Shown here: positions 8,394-17,070 of the stretch, piece by piece
How positions within the stretch are numbered: position 1 is the stretch's first letter
How the letters are laid out: each line of letters starts with the position of its first letter
Origin: Nostoc sp. B(2019)
GTDB lineage: Bacteria > Cyanobacteriota > Cyanobacteriia > Cyanobacteriales > Nostocaceae
Direction: 5' to 3'
Length of the DNA stretch: 64,000 bases
NCBI RefSeq assembly: GCF_010091925.1
Contig: NZ_WVID01000009.1
Span: forward strand, 124,001 to 188,000
Translations under genes and position numbers: made by a program
Notes under the pieces: generated by a model
What the model was told of the DNA's origin: nothing
The model's database searches: none
Seen by the model: only the letters and a program-made list of their open reading frames with translations

Positions 8394-8831
8394 ATATGTG
8401 AAATACATAAATTTATCTGTCTGAAAAAATCTCAATGAAAATCATATTTCTCAAGACAGAAAGCAGAGATTTAGGTCTGATAAAGATACCAGTTTTAGAT
8501 CAAATGTATTTTTTTGCTATTTATAAAAACTTTGAAAGTAGTATTTAATAAAGACCTGTTTAAAGCAATTTTGTCCAAATAATTAATTTTGTGCAATTGA
8601 TTCTGTAAAGTTTATTTTCAATAGTAAACATGTGCGAGGCGTAGCCAGCTGTAGCCATCGCTTTTGGCAATAAATGGGTAGCAACGTAGTAGAATAGGAG
8701 TTTCACCCATAAGGTTATTTGTCAATGAGTAGATAATGCTTAAAGCGTGCGCTACAACCTTTATTTGGGTTAGTATCTACTACATTGCTCCGCGTTCACC
8801 GTTTTTACGGTTTCGTCAACTTTTGTTAAAG

Positions 8832-9386
8832 TTAAGGTAATTTACTCAGTGGAGTCGATAAACCGTCAATACTGACGAGATTTTTCTGTTGTTGATAGTC
8901 ATGAAGTCCCTGTTCCCCTTTTTTGATTGCCCAGTTTACTATAGTCTGGCGTTGACCTTGATATTCATAAAGTGGTACACCCAAACCACAGGAGGTTTGC
9001 ACTTTCTCGATATCAACGACGATTATTTGACGAGTTCCTGGTAGCGGCGAGAACAGAGAGTATAAAGCGTTCCAATCGGGGGAAATTGGTAAAATCGTAC
9101 GTCCCTGTCCGTAGAGACGCAGAATACACGGGGGTTCCTTAAAAGCACAAAACATCAAAGTGATCCGCCCATTTTCTTGCAGATGCGCTGAGGTTTCATT
9201 ACCGCTACCTGTAAGATCTAGATAAGCTACCCGGTTAGGCGAGAGGATGCGAAAGCAATCCAATCCTTTGGGAGATAAGTTAATGTGACCCGTAGGACTC
9301 AGGGGTGCAGAGCCAACAAAGAAAAGGTGTTGGGCGGAAATAAACTCTTGCAGTTCCTCAGTAATACAGTCAAAAAATTTAGCCAT
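8832..9386 (-). CDS. Pyridoxamine 5'-phosphate oxidase-related flavoprotein
   Basis: A 184-residue member of the PPOX (split-barrel flavin-binding) family. It begins AKFFDCITEELQEFI and shows the typical FVGSAPLSPTGHINLSPKG strand pair near residues 23-41, YLDLTGSGNETSAHL near 55-69 and RITLMFCAFKEPP near 74-86. This subgroup is usually annotated as 'pyridoxamine 5'-phosphate oxidase family protein' and probably binds FMN or F420. The physiological substrate is not known. It lies 71 bases downstream of a second PPOX-fold gene on the same strand, so the two are probably co-transcribed. Confidence 0.8.
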   Translation of the reverse strand: MAKFFDCITEELQEFISAQHLFFVGSAPLSPTGHINLSPKGLDCFRILSPNRVAYLDLTGSGNETSAHLQENGRITLMFCAFKEPPCILRLYGQGRTILPISPDWNALYSLFSPLPGTRQIIVVDIEKVQTSCGLGVPLYEYQGQRQTIVNWAIKKGEQGLHDYQQQKNLVSIDGLSTPLSKLP

Positions 9387-9457
9387 AGACTGTCTGATTT
9401 ATATTTGCAAATTTCCCATCTTCTCAGCCTAGGTCTTCGCTGGCTATCTAGCAAGGC

Positions 9458-10150
9458 CTAAATGCCGATGTCTGATAACAAGCGGTGATCGTCGCGTCTA
9501 CGCTTGTAGTGGCTAACGTAGGTAGGAACTTCGATTTGAGAGGGTAAACGCGAATCTGCAATTGGTGCTGTGGCTGTTAACTGCAAGGGAATTTCTCCAG
9601 CCCATACTACCAGATCATAATCAGCGGCATCATCATTAGGCCCACCAGTACGAACTTTTGCGGAAGCTTCAACTAGAGGTAGAGATAGTACTGAAGTTCC
9701 AGCCAACTCGCTACGACTAGGCGATCGCACTTCTTGCCAACGTTCAGGAATAACATGTTCTGTAAATGCTCTCAAGGCGACTAATTTTTGCTCTGCATCC
9801 TGTACAAGTTCTGCTGTACCAAATATTACTACCGAACGATAGTTCATTGAATGGTGAAACGCCGATCGCGCCAGTACCAAACCATCAAGTAAGGTAACTG
9901 TCACGCAGATATCAATGCCTTTTTGAAGGCTTCGCAGCATCCGACTAGCAGGCGACCCATGAATATATAATGTGTCGTCAACTCGTCCGTAGGCTGTGGG
10001 GATCACAAAAGGTTGTCCGTCAACTACAAAGCCCACATTACAAATTAATCCTTCATCCAAAATTTGATAGATGGTGTCACGTTCATAGTTTCCTCGTTGA
10101 GGTATGCGCTTGATAGTCGTTCTTTGGCTGGGAGGTTCTTGTTGATGCAT
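9458..10150 (-). CDS. NimA-like flavin-binding PPOX protein
   Basis: A 230-residue protein of the nitroimidazole-resistance (NimA)-like branch of the split-barrel flavoproteins. Family features include the RIPQRGNYERDTIYQILDEG start, CNVGFVVDGQPFVIPTAYGR near residues 38-57, LYIHGSPASRML near 62-73, and HHSMNYRSVVIFGTAE near 100-115. The ATG at 10150 (MHQQEPPS) is preferred over the TTG three codons upstream. Members of this family are commonly paired with divergent MocR-type regulators. Here a MocR gene in the right orientation starts at 12500, but a three-gene cassette lies in between. A direct repeat resembling a MocR operator sits just upstream of this gene (10206-10232). Confidence 0.82.
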   Translation of the reverse strand: MHQQEPPSQRTTIKRIPQRGNYERDTIYQILDEGLICNVGFVVDGQPFVIPTAYGRVDDTLYIHGSPASRMLRSLQKGIDICVTVTLLDGLVLARSAFHHSMNYRSVVIFGTAELVQDAEQKLVALRAFTEHVIPERWQEVRSPSRSELAGTSVLSLPLVEASAKVRTGGPNDDAADYDLVVWAGEIPLQLTATAPIADSRLPSQIEVPTYVSHYKRRRDDHRLLSDIGI

Positions 10151-10205
10151 GACTAGCAATTTTTAACTCTACATCGCTAGAGTAGTTATGAAAATGGCAT
10201 GATAC

Positions 10206-10232
10206 AAGTGCCACTTTTTGACTAAAGTACCA
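10206..10232 (-). promoter_or_regulatory. Candidate MocR operator: direct repeat upstream of NimA-like gene
   Basis: Read on the minus strand, TGGTACTT and TGGCACTT are direct repeats 19 bases apart, about 56-82 bases before the start codon at 10150. MocR/GabR-type regulators bind direct repeats with similar spacing, and a MocR gene lies nearby at 12500. Binding is inferred from motif form and context only. Confidence 0.4.
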
Positions 10233-10242
10233 GTCCATTTAG

Positions 10243-10342
10243 AATATTAAGGACTTACGCAAAAATTGCCAAAAAGCTTAATTTATCGTTCGCCTTGGTT
10301 TCGTAGAGAAGAATTCGTCGAGTGTGCGTAAGTCTTAATATT
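10243..10342. repeat. MITE-like element with AATATTAAGGACTTACGCA ends
   Basis: The left end (10243-10261) and right end (10325-10342) are inverted copies ending in GACTTACGCA / TGCGTAAGTC. They are identical over 18 bases apart from one extra G. The 100-bp element has no coding capacity and sits at the left edge of the TIGR04255 cassette. The following 245 bases up to 10588 show no gene. Confidence 0.65.
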
Positions 10343-10588
10343 GTTGACAATATTCCACTGCACATTATCTATAGCTAAAGCAACCAAAAGCTTTCTGAGT
10401 AATAGTTTTACTTTGTAAATAATACATGAAGAGAGGTTAACTGTTGCGAAGACAGGATTGTAAGTTTCTAAATAACTTTTCACAAAGCTAGTCTTAGATA
10501 CCCTAAGATTAGTGAACAAGATTCGTTATTTTTTGTATTAAATTTGTAGTTGATTCAAATGTGAGGTTATGCCGAATTTAGGTAATCT

Positions 10589-11347
10589 ATGACACGCCGT
10601 CAGTATCGCAATCCACCAATAGCAGAGGCGGTCTGTGAGTTTCGCTTTGCTCCTGGACAAGCATGGAACCTTACAGTGCCAGGCTTGTTATATGAAAAAA
10701 TAAGAGATTTATACACAGGTGAGCCACAGCAGCAAAACCTAATAGCAACGGAATTTCAATCCGGGCAGATGCCTGCCAACGCTGAGCTTACGGTAACACA
10801 AGGACTAACCAAGTTATTGTTTCCTTCCGCCGATGCCAGAAAATTAGTAGGTGTGGGGCCCGATACACTGAGTATCCATAGCCTTAGTCCTTATGAAGGG
10901 TGGGAGGAATTTAGTCACAGAATTGATCAAGCATTCCAATTTTATGTAGAAGTTGCTAAACCTGTTGGCGTAATTCGCCTTGGTCTTCGCTACATAAATC
11001 AAATAGTTATTTCAGTTGATGAGGCAGTTGAGCTTAGTGAATATTTCACTATATATCCCCAGTTGCCGGATGGCGTTCCAAGCAAAATATCAGGATTTGT
11101 GACGCGAACTGAATCAATATATGAAGATATTCCAATTAGGTTAGCGATAACCTTGTCGGATACCGGAGCGCCATCTGGACAAGTTGTATTTATACTTGAT
11201 TTGGAAGTTTCTCAAACTTGGGCAGAAAAACCTCTATCCCTTAAAGAAGTGCTTTCTAATTTACATGAATTAAAGAGCAGAGAAGGAAAAGTCTTTGAGA
11301 GTTTAATTACTGATCGCACAAGGGAGTTGTTCGATGTTGTTAAGTAA
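10589..11347 (+). CDS. TIGR04255 family protein, first gene of a three-gene cassette
   Basis: A 252-residue protein. The start (RRQYRNPPIAEAVCEFRF) and the internal IRLGLRYINQI segment (about residues 131-141) match the TIGR04255 family, which has no assigned function. Its patchy distribution in bacteria suggests a mobile or accessory role; that is an inference from family knowledge. The protein is soluble with no signal peptide. The stop codon lies 14 bases inside the next gene, so the two are likely translated together. Upstream is a MITE-like element, and the cassette separates a NimA-like gene from its probable MocR regulator. Confidence 0.7.
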   Translation: MTRRQYRNPPIAEAVCEFRFAPGQAWNLTVPGLLYEKIRDLYTGEPQQQNLIATEFQSGQMPANAELTVTQGLTKLLFPSADARKLVGVGPDTLSIHSLSPYEGWEEFSHRIDQAFQFYVEVAKPVGVIRLGLRYINQIVISVDEAVELSEYFTIYPQLPDGVPSKISGFVTRTESIYEDIPIRLAITLSDTGAPSGQVVFILDLEVSQTWAEKPLSLKEVLSNLHELKSREGKVFESLITDRTRELFDVVK

Positions 11348-11960
11348 AGCTTACTATTATGCTCCCGACGAGCATTGCCATTTAGAGACAACTGCGCTAT
11401 TTAATATACCCAGCAAATTAACTCAACCTGCAATTTCGCAATCAGTAAAAGATTTACAAAGTGCATCGATTGGACAAAACATCGATATTGCTTTTCTTGA
11501 GATAGACAGAACTTCAACTGTAAAGAGTTGGAAATATCAACCTCAGATAATTACTTCTTCACTTGAAAGAGTCAAATCTATCTTTGAGCAATCTAATTGT
11601 TATGCAGTCATACAACTTTCAAGCCGGAGATATTCACCAGTTCACAAAACTTACAAAAGAATTGCTGAACTAGGAGCGGACAATGAAACTTATAAATACA
11701 CCCTAGAATGGTTAGAGCAACTACGCACAGTTATTATATCTGACCAAATGTGGTGGTGTGAGCCGCTGGTGAATCTGAGCATTGACTCAGAAATAGTTTT
11801 TGAATGGTGGTACGAAAATAAAAAGTTAACTGTTTATATTTTTGGAAATACCGCAGAATACATCAAAGTTTGGGGCCCTGACATTGACAAAGAAATGGAA
11901 GATGGCTCAGCAACATCACTTGCTGAACTTGCGGATCTCTGGAAATGGCTAGTTTCATAG
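11334..11960 (+). CDS. Uncharacterised protein, second gene of the TIGR04255 cassette
   Basis: This 208-residue protein was not assigned to a named family. It has no membrane segment or signal peptide. The C-terminal 60 residues are rich in Trp (VFEWWYENKKLTVYIF, YIKVWGPDIDKEM, LADLWKWLVS) and look like a small beta-sheet domain that I associate with short proteins encoded beside TIGR04255 genes. The start overlaps the preceding gene by 14 bases and the following gene starts 9 bases after its stop. The tight spacing says the three products act together. Function unknown. Confidence 0.65.
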   Translation: MLLSKAYYYAPDEHCHLETTALFNIPSKLTQPAISQSVKDLQSASIGQNIDIAFLEIDRTSTVKSWKYQPQIITSSLERVKSIFEQSNCYAVIQLSSRRYSPVHKTYKRIAELGADNETYKYTLEWLEQLRTVIISDQMWWCEPLVNLSIDSEIVFEWWYENKKLTVYIFGNTAEYIKVWGPDIDKEMEDGSATSLAELADLWKWLVS

Positions 11961-11969
11961 AGGTTTGCA

Positions 11970-12428
11970 GTGAGCGATGTGGTTACAGATGATGAGCTAT
12001 TGTATCGATGCATTTTTTGTGGATTAGACAAATATTACCGCATAGGAGAATCTGGATTAGAACTTAGCTCACAAGCGTTTACAGATAGAAATCAAGCTCC
12101 TTCTGTTGACAGAGCAAAGCTTTGTGATTATGACCCCCAATGCACACAGAAAAACCCAGATGATGGTGTTGTTAGTCTAATTACTGGTGAAGTTCGGATG
12201 ATAAATATTTCTCAAAATGATCAAAAAGACAACCCACTTTTTGATTACAAAATTGATGTCTGCCCAAGGCCAACCGATGATAATATTTCTCATGCACAAA
12301 TTGAGCCATCTCCTAATTACAGGAACAAAACAACTTTTAAAAAGGTTGCAGAAAAGCTAGCACGGCTCGCAACCGAGAGAATCAAGAAACAAGATTGGGA
12401 GATTAAGCCACAGGAATTACGAACTTAG
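11970..12428 (+). CDS. Uncharacterised protein, third gene of the TIGR04255 cassette
   Basis: This 152-residue protein was not recognised. It starts with GTG at 11970, which follows GAGGTTTGCA and sits 9 bases after the previous stop. The N-terminus holds a CIFCG motif (about residues 14-18), and two later cysteines flank CDYDPQC (about 52-58), so a small zinc-binding site is possible. The C-terminal 45 residues are basic and helical (FKKVAEKLARLATERIKKQ). Function unknown; its place at the end of the cassette suggests a partner or regulator of the first two products. Confidence 0.6.
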   Translation: MSDVVTDDELLYRCIFCGLDKYYRIGESGLELSSQAFTDRNQAPSVDRAKLCDYDPQCTQKNPDDGVVSLITGEVRMINISQNDQKDNPLFDYKIDVCPRPTDDNISHAQIEPSPNYRNKTTFKKVAEKLARLATERIKKQDWEIKPQELRT

Positions 12429-12499
12429 GCGATTACGTATCACCTTGTCGTCCATTAACCTTGAATTGATCACCCCAGGTATCTGGACATTCTATTGAG

Positions 12500-13963
12500 A
12501 TGGACTTTGTAATTACCATCAACCCACAAGCAGCTTTACCACTACATCGCCAAGTGTATGAGGAACTGCGTCAAGCAATTTTGTTGGGAAGATTAGTACC
12601 TGGACAACGACTGCCTTCAACGCGATCGCTTTCCCAATCTCTCGGTATCTCCCGCGCTACCGTCACCCAAAGCTATGAACAATTACTAAGTGAAGGCTAC
12701 CTGGAAGCAACTCCGGGATCAGGGACATTTGTCTGTCATCAAATCCCCGATGACCTATTAAATACTGTACCAATTCAGTCAACGTCTAAAGTAGCTAATT
12801 TATCATTACCCCTATCAACCTACGGTGCGGGTTTGACTAACCGCGCCCTCTTTCGCCTCCCAGAACCACAAGCACAGATCAACTTCAGTTATGGACGACC
12901 AGCATTTGACAGATTTCCCATCGACTTATGGCGCAAGCTATTATCTCGCCATTGTCGTTCTAGTGCAGATGTGCTGGACTATACCACCGATTCGATGGGA
13001 TATCGACCGTTACGAGAGGCGATCGCTTCTTATCTGGCTCGCTCTAGGGCGGTAAAGTGTAGTACTGAGCAAATCATTATTGTTGGCGGCTCCCAGCAAG
13101 GACTTGACTTAATCACACGTCTGCTGATTGATCGAAGTGATTGGATTGCTGTGGAAGAACCTGGTTATTTAGGAGCGCGGCGGACTTTTTTGGCGCAGGG
13201 AGCCTGTTTGTTTCCTGTATCTGTAGATGAATCAGGTTTATTAGTCAGCAATCTGACAACAGGTACAATCCCAAACATAAAACTTATCTACGTCACCCCA
13301 TCCCATCAATTTCCAACCGGGGTAATACTATCTCTCCCCCGCAGATTAGAGTTACTGGCTTGGGCACAGAAATCAGGAGCGATGATTATTGAAGATGATT
13401 ACGATAGCGAGTATCGTTATGGTGAGCGTCCCATCCCAGCATTGCAAGGATTAGATCAGGGTAACTCAGTAATTTATGTTGGCACATTTTCTAAAGTACT
13501 CTTCCCGGCTCTGCGTCTGGGTTATCTAGTATTGCCACATAATTTGGTAGATGTATTTACCCGTGCAAAATGGCTAGCAGATCGCCAATCTAGTTTATTG
13601 GAACAACACGCCCTTACAGATTTTATTACCGAAGGACATTTAGAACGCCATATCCGGCGGATGCGATCGCTCTATGACCAACGGCGGCAAATTTTAGTGC
13701 AGTCCTTAGTTTCCCATTTCGGTGAAAAAATCAAAATACTAGGGGAAAATGCCGGAATGCATCTAATAGTAAAAATAAATACAACTTTGAGTGATGAAGA
13801 AATAATCCAGCGTGCTGCACTAGCTGGCGTGGGTATTGGTGCTGCACATCCTTATTACTTAAAAGATAGCCCTGGTAGTGAATTTGTTTTAGGTTACGCT
13901 GACATTGATGAGGAGCAAATAAAAGCAGGAGTTCACCGATTGGCTCATATCGTGTTCAGTTGA
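12500..13963 (+). CDS. MocR-family regulator (GntR HTH + aminotransferase-like domain)
   Basis: A 487-residue protein. Residues about 12-75 form a GntR winged helix (LHRQVYEELRQAILLGRL, LPSTRSLSQSLGISRATV, YEQLLSEGYLEATPGSGTFV). Residues about 115-485 form a fold-type I aminotransferase domain. The PLP-binding lysine is in YVGTFSKVLFPALRLGY, and the pocket Asp is in MIIEDDYDSEYRY. MocR proteins use PLP as an effector and usually control an adjacent, divergent gene of vitamin B6 or PPOX type. The NimA-like gene at 9458-10150 fits that role, but three foreign genes separate the two. No operator like 10206-10232 was seen directly upstream of this gene. Confidence 0.88.
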   Translation: MDFVITINPQAALPLHRQVYEELRQAILLGRLVPGQRLPSTRSLSQSLGISRATVTQSYEQLLSEGYLEATPGSGTFVCHQIPDDLLNTVPIQSTSKVANLSLPLSTYGAGLTNRALFRLPEPQAQINFSYGRPAFDRFPIDLWRKLLSRHCRSSADVLDYTTDSMGYRPLREAIASYLARSRAVKCSTEQIIIVGGSQQGLDLITRLLIDRSDWIAVEEPGYLGARRTFLAQGACLFPVSVDESGLLVSNLTTGTIPNIKLIYVTPSHQFPTGVILSLPRRLELLAWAQKSGAMIIEDDYDSEYRYGERPIPALQGLDQGNSVIYVGTFSKVLFPALRLGYLVLPHNLVDVFTRAKWLADRQSSLLEQHALTDFITEGHLERHIRRMRSLYDQRRQILVQSLVSHFGEKIKILGENAGMHLIVKINTTLSDEEIIQRAALAGVGIGAAHPYYLKDSPGSEFVLGYADIDEEQIKAGVHRLAHIVFS

Positions 13964-14291
13964 AGACTCATCACTGAGACAGCATGGGAGCAGAGGAAGA
14001 ATAATAACTTTAATCATTCTATGCTATTGGCGATCGCGTTTTTCTGATTCTTGAGGGAATATATCTTCAAACAAGCTTAAGCAAATCTAAACTTTACTAA
14101 TCAATTTTTTGCTATCAATCCTATGCCTAAACGGTAATCTGAATAAAATATACCGACTTTACAATCTAATCTCGCGGCAATATATGCGTTTTAGCCGCAA
14201 AAACCTTTGATTTTCGCAATAAGCGCATAAAATTGTGAGAAAATTGACCTTGTAATTCATGCCAAATTTTGAATTGATCAAAGTCAATTTT
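13964..14291. other. Intergenic region with no gene seen
   Basis: About 330 AT-rich bases between mocR and the small secreted-protein gene. It contains one HIP1 site (GCGATCGC, near 14031) and no coding frame or convincing hairpin. It may hold the promoter of the secreted-protein gene. Confidence 0.4.
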
Positions 14292-14702
14292 ATGAAAAAG
14301 AACTATTTTTTCTTGACCTTAGCCTTATTGATTTGCACTGCTGCGCCTCAAAAAGCTCTAGCAGATGAAGTTTGGAAAACGGAAGAATATAAAGTGGTTT
14401 ATCAAGAAGATCGCAATAAAACTGCCGTGTGGCGCTATGGTCGCGATGGAGTAATCTTCATTGATGGTTTAGCAGGAGTGTTTAATGACCGAAGTTCATA
14501 CAATGGCTATTGGGTACAAAAGTCTTCATCGGTACGTTGCGATACCTATAGAGAAGGGGCAGATGGTAAACCTACTTATCATTGGGGCAGATTTAAAGTC
14601 ACTTTCATTGATCCTAAATTCCCTTCCCGTTGGAAAGCTGATATTAGCCTTTGCGATCGCGATCCTATGATGACTTTAAACGGTACACCTGTTACACAGT
14701 AA
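14292..14702 (+). CDS. Small exported protein of unknown function
   Basis: A 136-residue protein beginning MKKNYFFLTLALLICTAAP, a clear Sec signal peptide with probable cleavage after KALA (about residue 23). The mature part of about 113 residues is rich in aromatic and charged residues (EVWKTEEYKVVYQED, AVWRYGRDGVIFIDG, GYWVQKSSSVRCDTY). Two cysteines, in SVRCDTY and SLCDRD, could form a disulfide. I do not recognise the family. The ATG at 14292 is chosen over the one 11 codons upstream because it starts the signal peptide. Location is probably periplasm or outside the cell. It stands alone. Confidence 0.65.
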   Translation: MKKNYFFLTLALLICTAAPQKALADEVWKTEEYKVVYQEDRNKTAVWRYGRDGVIFIDGLAGVFNDRSSYNGYWVQKSSSVRCDTYREGADGKPTYHWGRFKVTFIDPKFPSRWKADISLCDRDPMMTLNGTPVTQ

Positions 14703-14795
14703 TCACCAGGCTAAAACACCTGCAACTGTGTAGTAGCTCTCTGAGTGACTCTAAACACTTACTAATTAATAATTATTTATTTCTCAGTCATTTTT

Positions 14796-15749
14796 CTAAA
14801 TGACAAAATCATCTATGACGCTAGTATTGTCTAGTGCCAGTTTAATGCTGAAACGTTCTCCTGGTTCACCACTAAAGTGAAATTGGATATTCTGATTTGT
14901 ACCTTTAGCGATCGCTTGCATGACAGCAACTCCCTCTTCATTTAAAACCATTATTTGGAGGTTCTCTGTTAGATACATTTGACCATTTGTAGGGCATACC
15001 TCCACCATAATATTGATCGCCTGCTCATCTTCTGGAGTAAGTGTAAGCACAAGAACTACTGATTGCTGCGTCGGTTGAGTCCCTAAATTAATCAGCTTGC
15101 CTCTTGTAACAAAAGGTTCTACTGTACGTCTCATGCTGACAGATGGAATTGCTGTCGGCTCTAAAAAAGCTGCAATTTCCTGCCAGGTAGCCTCAAATAA
15201 TCCTTCTAACCAATTACTCAGCTTCACTACTGTATTATTAGGTGAGGCAGCATGAGCAGTTAATGCGGCTTGCCGGATTTGATAAAGATACTCTGGAAAC
15301 TCCGCAAGCGATCGCATTTGACTAAGAGGCATCTCTGCTAATGCTGTTTGAGTAAATCCCAACAACGTCGCCTGTTTCAGCGATGGACTGAGCCGGACAG
15401 CCACATAGCCAATCCGGTCTGACCAGCTTTCTGGAGGAATCTGGCAGACTTGTGCATCCAGTAGCACTGGACGACATTCTAACTTGCCTAAGTGTTTAAC
15501 TAACAAATCAGCCACATCCATAAATTTTAAGCAAATAGGATTGTGACTATCACTGTGCTCTAAATCTGTCTCAAATCCTAGACAGCGGATGTAAAAATCA
15601 ACTGCATACAACGCCAAAGTATTGAGATAAACCTGTTTAGCTTTCTGAGGATTAGAATGCCAACTACGAAACTGTTGTGCAAGCGAATGTGCCTCAAAAG
15701 ATAGCGGTACTGTAAAGATCAAAGGTTCAGCGGTTTGGCTCATCGTCAT
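14796..15749 (-). CDS. DUF1822 family protein
   Basis: A 317-residue soluble protein of a cyanobacterial family, DUF1822. The N-terminus (EPLIFTVPLSFEAHSLAQQF) and the C-terminal beta-rich part (INIMVEVCPTNGQMYLTENLQIMVLNE, GEPGERFSIKLALD) are typical. The function of the family is unknown. Its gene lies 26 bases after that of a small sigma-like factor on the same strand. Pairing of such a sigma factor with a DUF1822 gene recurs in cyanobacteria, so this protein may regulate or sense for it; that is inferred from context only. Confidence 0.75.
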   Translation of the reverse strand: MTMSQTAEPLIFTVPLSFEAHSLAQQFRSWHSNPQKAKQVYLNTLALYAVDFYIRCLGFETDLEHSDSHNPICLKFMDVADLLVKHLGKLECRPVLLDAQVCQIPPESWSDRIGYVAVRLSPSLKQATLLGFTQTALAEMPLSQMRSLAEFPEYLYQIRQAALTAHAASPNNTVVKLSNWLEGLFEATWQEIAAFLEPTAIPSVSMRRTVEPFVTRGKLINLGTQPTQQSVVLVLTLTPEDEQAINIMVEVCPTNGQMYLTENLQIMVLNEEGVAVMQAIAKGTNQNIQFHFSGEPGERFSIKLALDNTSVIDDFVI

Positions 15750-15775
15750 CTCTCTGTGTGCTTCTCTAATTATTC

Positions 15776-16453
15776 CTATAAATATTTCTTGAAATAAGGC
15801 ATGAGTTTCTGCAATCGGCGATTGAAAAAACTACAAAGTGTTTGAACTGAGATTCCTAAGTTAGCGGCAATTTCTGTCCAAGTTTTGTCTTCAACAAATT
15901 TTGCTAAAGCTAAATACTGAAAAGTAACTTCGGAATTATTTCTAAGTCGTTCATTTTTGAGCAAATTTTCTGGATCGTCCTCTAGAAATTGTCGGAGCAA
16001 TTCATCATCAAAACGCGTATCCTCTACTGGTATGCGCTGTTCTAAGTCATCCAAAAATAGAAAACAAGTTATTTGCTCTTTCTCAGATTTAGGAATATAG
16101 GTTATTCCTTGTTTTTTATAGTCATTGACCACATCAATAAAGCGGTTTTTCAAGAGAAAATTAACCCATGCCATCACTCGATGTTCTGAATTGTAGTGAT
16201 CAATTTTTTGACAGATTTCCAGCAAAGTTTTCTGGAGTGCCTCATTATAAAGGTCTTCGTAAAGATTAAGCAGCCATGAATCTCTTTGGGGATGACGCAG
16301 CCGATTTGATTGCAAAATTTCACTGATCAACTTTTGTAAGGCTCGCTGTCTTTGAGGACTCTGAGGTGGGTGTTGTTGAGCTTCTTCTACTAGCCGTTGA
16401 AGTAACTGATCAAAGTCATCGCCTGATAAAGCACTCTCAAAACCCTCATTCAT
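15776..16453 (-). CDS. Sigma-70-like factor (ECF-type, cyanobacterial)
   Basis: A 225-residue protein with the architecture of a small sigma factor. The region-2-like part spans about residues 55-115 (LYEDLYNEALQKTLLEICQKI, AWVNFLLKNRFIDVVNDYKKQG). The C-terminal region-4-like helix-turn-helix is at about 180-215 (TWTEIAANLGISVQTLCSFFNRRLQKL). It probably directs RNA polymerase to a limited regulon. The DUF1822 gene follows 26 bases downstream, giving a two-gene operon. Target promoters are unknown. The 5' side faces a 350-base space that should contain the promoter. Confidence 0.72.
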   Translation of the reverse strand: MNEGFESALSGDDFDQLLQRLVEEAQQHPPQSPQRQRALQKLISEILQSNRLRHPQRDSWLLNLYEDLYNEALQKTLLEICQKIDHYNSEHRVMAWVNFLLKNRFIDVVNDYKKQGITYIPKSEKEQITCFLFLDDLEQRIPVEDTRFDDELLRQFLEDDPENLLKNERLRNNSEVTFQYLALAKFVEDKTWTEIAANLGISVQTLCSFFNRRLQKLMPYFKKYL

Positions 16454-16750
16454 TATCTAAGTCTCCTTGTTCCTCCAGTTTTATTCACCATTGGGGTAAA
16501 GTTACAAGCCAATTTTTTCCAGAAAAGACAAACTGAGTTGTGTTGCCTTTTGATTTAGATTGTTCCCTCCGTAATATGGAGTTTGCTTTGAGTATTTCTA
16601 TTGACGGTTCGGTTGTGGTAGTGCAGAATTCTGCAATTCGTTACAAAAGTTCATGCAAAGCGAGAAGCAAGTAAGTTACTCTCGCCTAACTCCAGATGAG
16701 GAATAAAATTTATTTTTATCAATCAATCAATTGATTTGCTCTGTACCCAA

Positions 16751-16785
16751 AATTATGAATTATGAATTATGAATTATGAATTAAT
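16751..16785. repeat. Second AATTATG heptamer repeat
   Basis: Four AATTATG copies (16751-16778) followed by AATTAAT. It shares outer flanks with the copy at 5045: CTGTACCCA on the left and TT(C/T)GGTCA on the right. The shared flanks show that the unit spreads as more than the bare heptamer. Confidence 0.8.
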
Positions 16786-16807
16786 AATTATTCGGTCATT
16801 TCATATC

Positions 16808-16972
16808 TTAATAGTCATTGTCAGCCACACAAATCCCTTTACATTTAATACCGTTCGTAGCGGTGCGCTGACAATGAGAACATAGAACTTTTTCGTTTTC
16901 TGTTTCTTGATTTATCTTTATATTAGTGCTTGTCTGTAATTTGTCGTTTTCGGTCTGGAGTTTTACAGTCAT
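16808..16972 (-). CDS. Small 54-residue CxxC protein (zinc-ribbon-like)
   Basis: A short frame, ATG at 16972 to TAA at 16808. The N-terminal 30 residues are polar and Asn/Glu/Lys-rich. The C-terminus reads CSHCQRTATNGIKCKGIC followed by VADNDY, a CxxC-x9-CxxxC arrangement likely to bind zinc. I recall similar short cysteine proteins in other cyanobacteria, but no function. It sits alone between the sigma-like gene and the RMD1 gene, both on the same strand. Cysteine spacing and a clean start support a real gene. Confidence 0.6.
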   Translation of the reverse strand: MTVKLQTENDKLQTSTNIKINQETENEKVLCSHCQRTATNGIKCKGICVADNDY

Positions 16973-17070
16973 AAGAATAGAGGAATTTCTTGCGGTTTAC
17001 ATTTTACAATTCAAAAACGGGCGTTTCAACTCTCCCAAGTGCTTTCAAGTTCTCGTTTTCCTATTTCGCG

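Larger units (their letters stand above)
7649..8831. other. 1.2 kb gene-free region with several hairpins
   Basis: No convincing coding frame was found between the cobJ fusion and the PPOX gene. The region is AT-rich and holds four separate foldbacks, listed individually (7715-7742, 8099-8130, 8259-8324, 8361-8393), plus a short GC-rich dispersed repeat near 8635-8670. An open frame at 8235-8435 on the minus strand runs across two of these repeats and is not believed. Confidence 0.6.

Noticed and set aside
10283-10519. 78-residue minus-strand frame near the MITE-like element
   Set aside because: It overlaps the element end and the promoter region of the TIGR04255 gene, with no protein resemblance.
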